This document shows, in pieces, positions 4,854 through 5,906 of a DNA stretch of 5,906 bases. Each line of letters begins with the position of its first letter. Positions within the stretch are counted from its first letter, which is position 1. The position numbers were made by a program, and so were the translations under genes. Under the pieces are notes generated by a model, which was given only the letters and a program-made list of their open reading frames with translations, was not told the origin of the DNA and did no database searches. The stretch lies in NCBI GenBank assembly GCA_938074585.1, contig CALJEW010000270.1, forward strand, positions 1 through 5,906, in the 5' to 3' direction. The stretch is from an uncultured Rhodospirillales bacterium. GTDB lineage: Bacteria > Pseudomonadota > Alphaproteobacteria > Rhodospirillales > Casp-alpha2.

Positions 4854-5906
4854 ATGACTAGAAAAATTCAATCCGTAGCCATTTTAGGTGCTGGTACAAT
4901 GGGCACGGGTATCGCAGGTCTTTGTGCTGAGCGCGATTGTCAGGTTCTTTTGTTGGACGTAACCATGGAAGCTGCCGAAAAAGCGCTGGAGCGTATCATA
5001 TCAGGCCGACCCCCAGCCCTAAACACCATTGAAAAAAAATCAAATATCACACTAGGCACACTCTCCAATGATCTAGATAAAATTGCGGATTGTGACTGGA
5101 TTTGTGAGGCTGTTATCGAGGATTTGCAAACAAAGCGGGATTTAATGGAACGCATCGAGTCTTTGCGCAGAGATGGATCTGTTGTCAGCACAAATACGTC
5201 AGGGATTCCATTGCGCGACATTACCGCAGGCATGCCTTCCCGACTTCGCCAAGATATCGTCGTAACTCATTTTTTCAATCCTGTCAAAATCATGCGCTTG
5301 TTGGAAATCGTTCCGGGTGAAGATACCAAACCAGATGTTATTCAAACACTTGTCGATTTTTGTGGAAGGCATTTGGGGAAGGGCGTTGTTCATGCAAAAG
5401 ACACGGTCAACTTCATCGGCAATCGGATAGGCTGCTTTTGGATGTTAATGGGCTTACATCAAGCAAAAAAAGCATTGAAAGCAGGGCTTTCGATGGAGCA
5501 AGTTGATGCATTAATGTCTGGCCCGATGGGTCTACCCCCAACTGGGCTTTATGGTCTAATAGATCTGATTGGTCTAGATATCATGGATTTCGTTGGCACG
5601 AACTTAGATGTAAATTTACCAATAGATGATACCGGTAGAACGTACACTAATTTTCCTGCCACCGAACAAGCCATGCTTGAGTGCGGTCAATTGGGACGTA
5701 AATCCGGTGGTGGTTTTTATCGCATGCTTAAATTCGAGGATGGCTCGAAAAAGAAAGAAACCTTCGATCTGATTGCTGGCGATTGGCGCGATACAGCCGT
5801 TGTTGAATTAGACGATGCGCACATGACCTTAGATGCAATGTTTGAAGAGGATGCATGCAGTCCATGTGGCGTGCCACTTAAATATTTTGGCAGAACCTGC
5901 ATCACT
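4854..5906 (+). CDS. 3-hydroxyacyl-CoA dehydrogenase (partial, runs off right edge)
   Basis: The first 351 residues are present with no stop before the edge. It oxidises L-3-hydroxyacyl-CoA to 3-ketoacyl-CoA with NAD in beta-oxidation. Residues 7-35 are a Rossmann NAD-binding unit with GAGTMG (12-17) and acidic Asp35; CEAVIED (84-90) and STNTSGIPL (112-120) follow. The catalytic His139 lies in HFFNPVK with its partner Glu151 in EIVPG, the usual 12-residue spacing, and NFIGNRIG (186-193) and GRKSGGGFY (281-289) mark the dehydrogenase C-terminal domain. Coding continues past the usual end of a single-domain enzyme of about 280-300 residues, which suggests the longer FadN-like form with a second dehydrogenase domain and a C-terminal enoyl-CoA hydratase; this part is outside the window. 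The ATG has AGGAG (4841-4845) 8 nt upstream. It is divergent from metY. Confidence 0.92.
   Translation, partial: MTRKIQSVAILGAGTMGTGIAGLCAERDCQVLLLDVTMEAAEKALERIISGRPPALNTIEKKSNITLGTLSNDLDKIADCDWICEAVIEDLQTKRDLMERIESLRRDGSVVSTNTSGIPLRDITAGMPSRLRQDIVVTHFFNPVKIMRLLEIVPGEDTKPDVIQTLVDFCGRHLGKGVVHAKDTVNFIGNRIGCFWMLMGLHQAKKALKAGLSMEQVDALMSGPMGLPPTGLYGLIDLIGLDIMDFVGTNLDVNLPIDDTGRTYTNFPATEQAMLECGQLGRKSGGGFYRMLKFEDGSKKKETFDLIAGDWRDTAVVELDDAHMTLDAMFEEDACSPCGVPLKYFGRTCIT

Noticed and set aside
4940..5905. Several minus-strand open frames opposite the dehydrogenase
   Set aside because: The plus strand has an uninterrupted frame with dehydrogenase motifs through the whole stretch, so these are shadows.

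Overview
The window looks like chromosomal DNA from a free-living proteobacterium, most likely an alphaproteobacterium. This rests on remembered family resemblance: the MetY and DUF3604 proteins read like alphaproteobacterial versions. Base composition is moderately low in GC (mid-40s percent by eye) and coding density is high. I cannot name a genus. There are no RNA genes, CRISPR arrays, insertion sequences or phage genes that I can see.

Left part (1-1434, minus strand): a GntR-type repressor with a UTRA effector domain is followed 21 bp downstream by the start of a DUF3604 family protein, which runs off the left edge. They appear to form one operon. A 181-bp intergenic region (1435-1615) holds a plausible gntR promoter. 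A perfect 16-bp AT-rich palindrome lies across its spacer and -10 box, as expected for an autoregulatory operator.

Middle part (1616-2664, plus strand): azlC and azlD, which overlap by 4 bp (ATGA), encode a two-subunit membrane exporter of the branched-chain amino acid (AzlCD) type. They are divergent from gntR, so the regulator could control both sides. The pair converges on the next operon with only 8 bp between stop codons and no visible terminator.

Right part (2673-5906): metY (O-acetylhomoserine sulfhydrylase, PLP enzyme) and a small alpha/beta hydrolase form a minus-strand operon with a 4-bp gap. Divergent from metY, across 92 bp, is a 3-hydroxyacyl-CoA dehydrogenase that runs off the right edge. 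The shared 92-bp region carries a good -35 box for metY, an imperfect palindrome over that box, and a short inverted repeat whose first arm could also pair with the metY ribosome binding site.

Taken together the window is ordinary accessory metabolism: sulfur amino acid synthesis, acyl-CoA oxidation, amino acid export, and an uncharacterised putative phosphoesterase with its regulator. I found no convincing new multi-gene system. The points most worth checking are the GntR/DUF3604/AzlCD neighbourhood and the metY leader.
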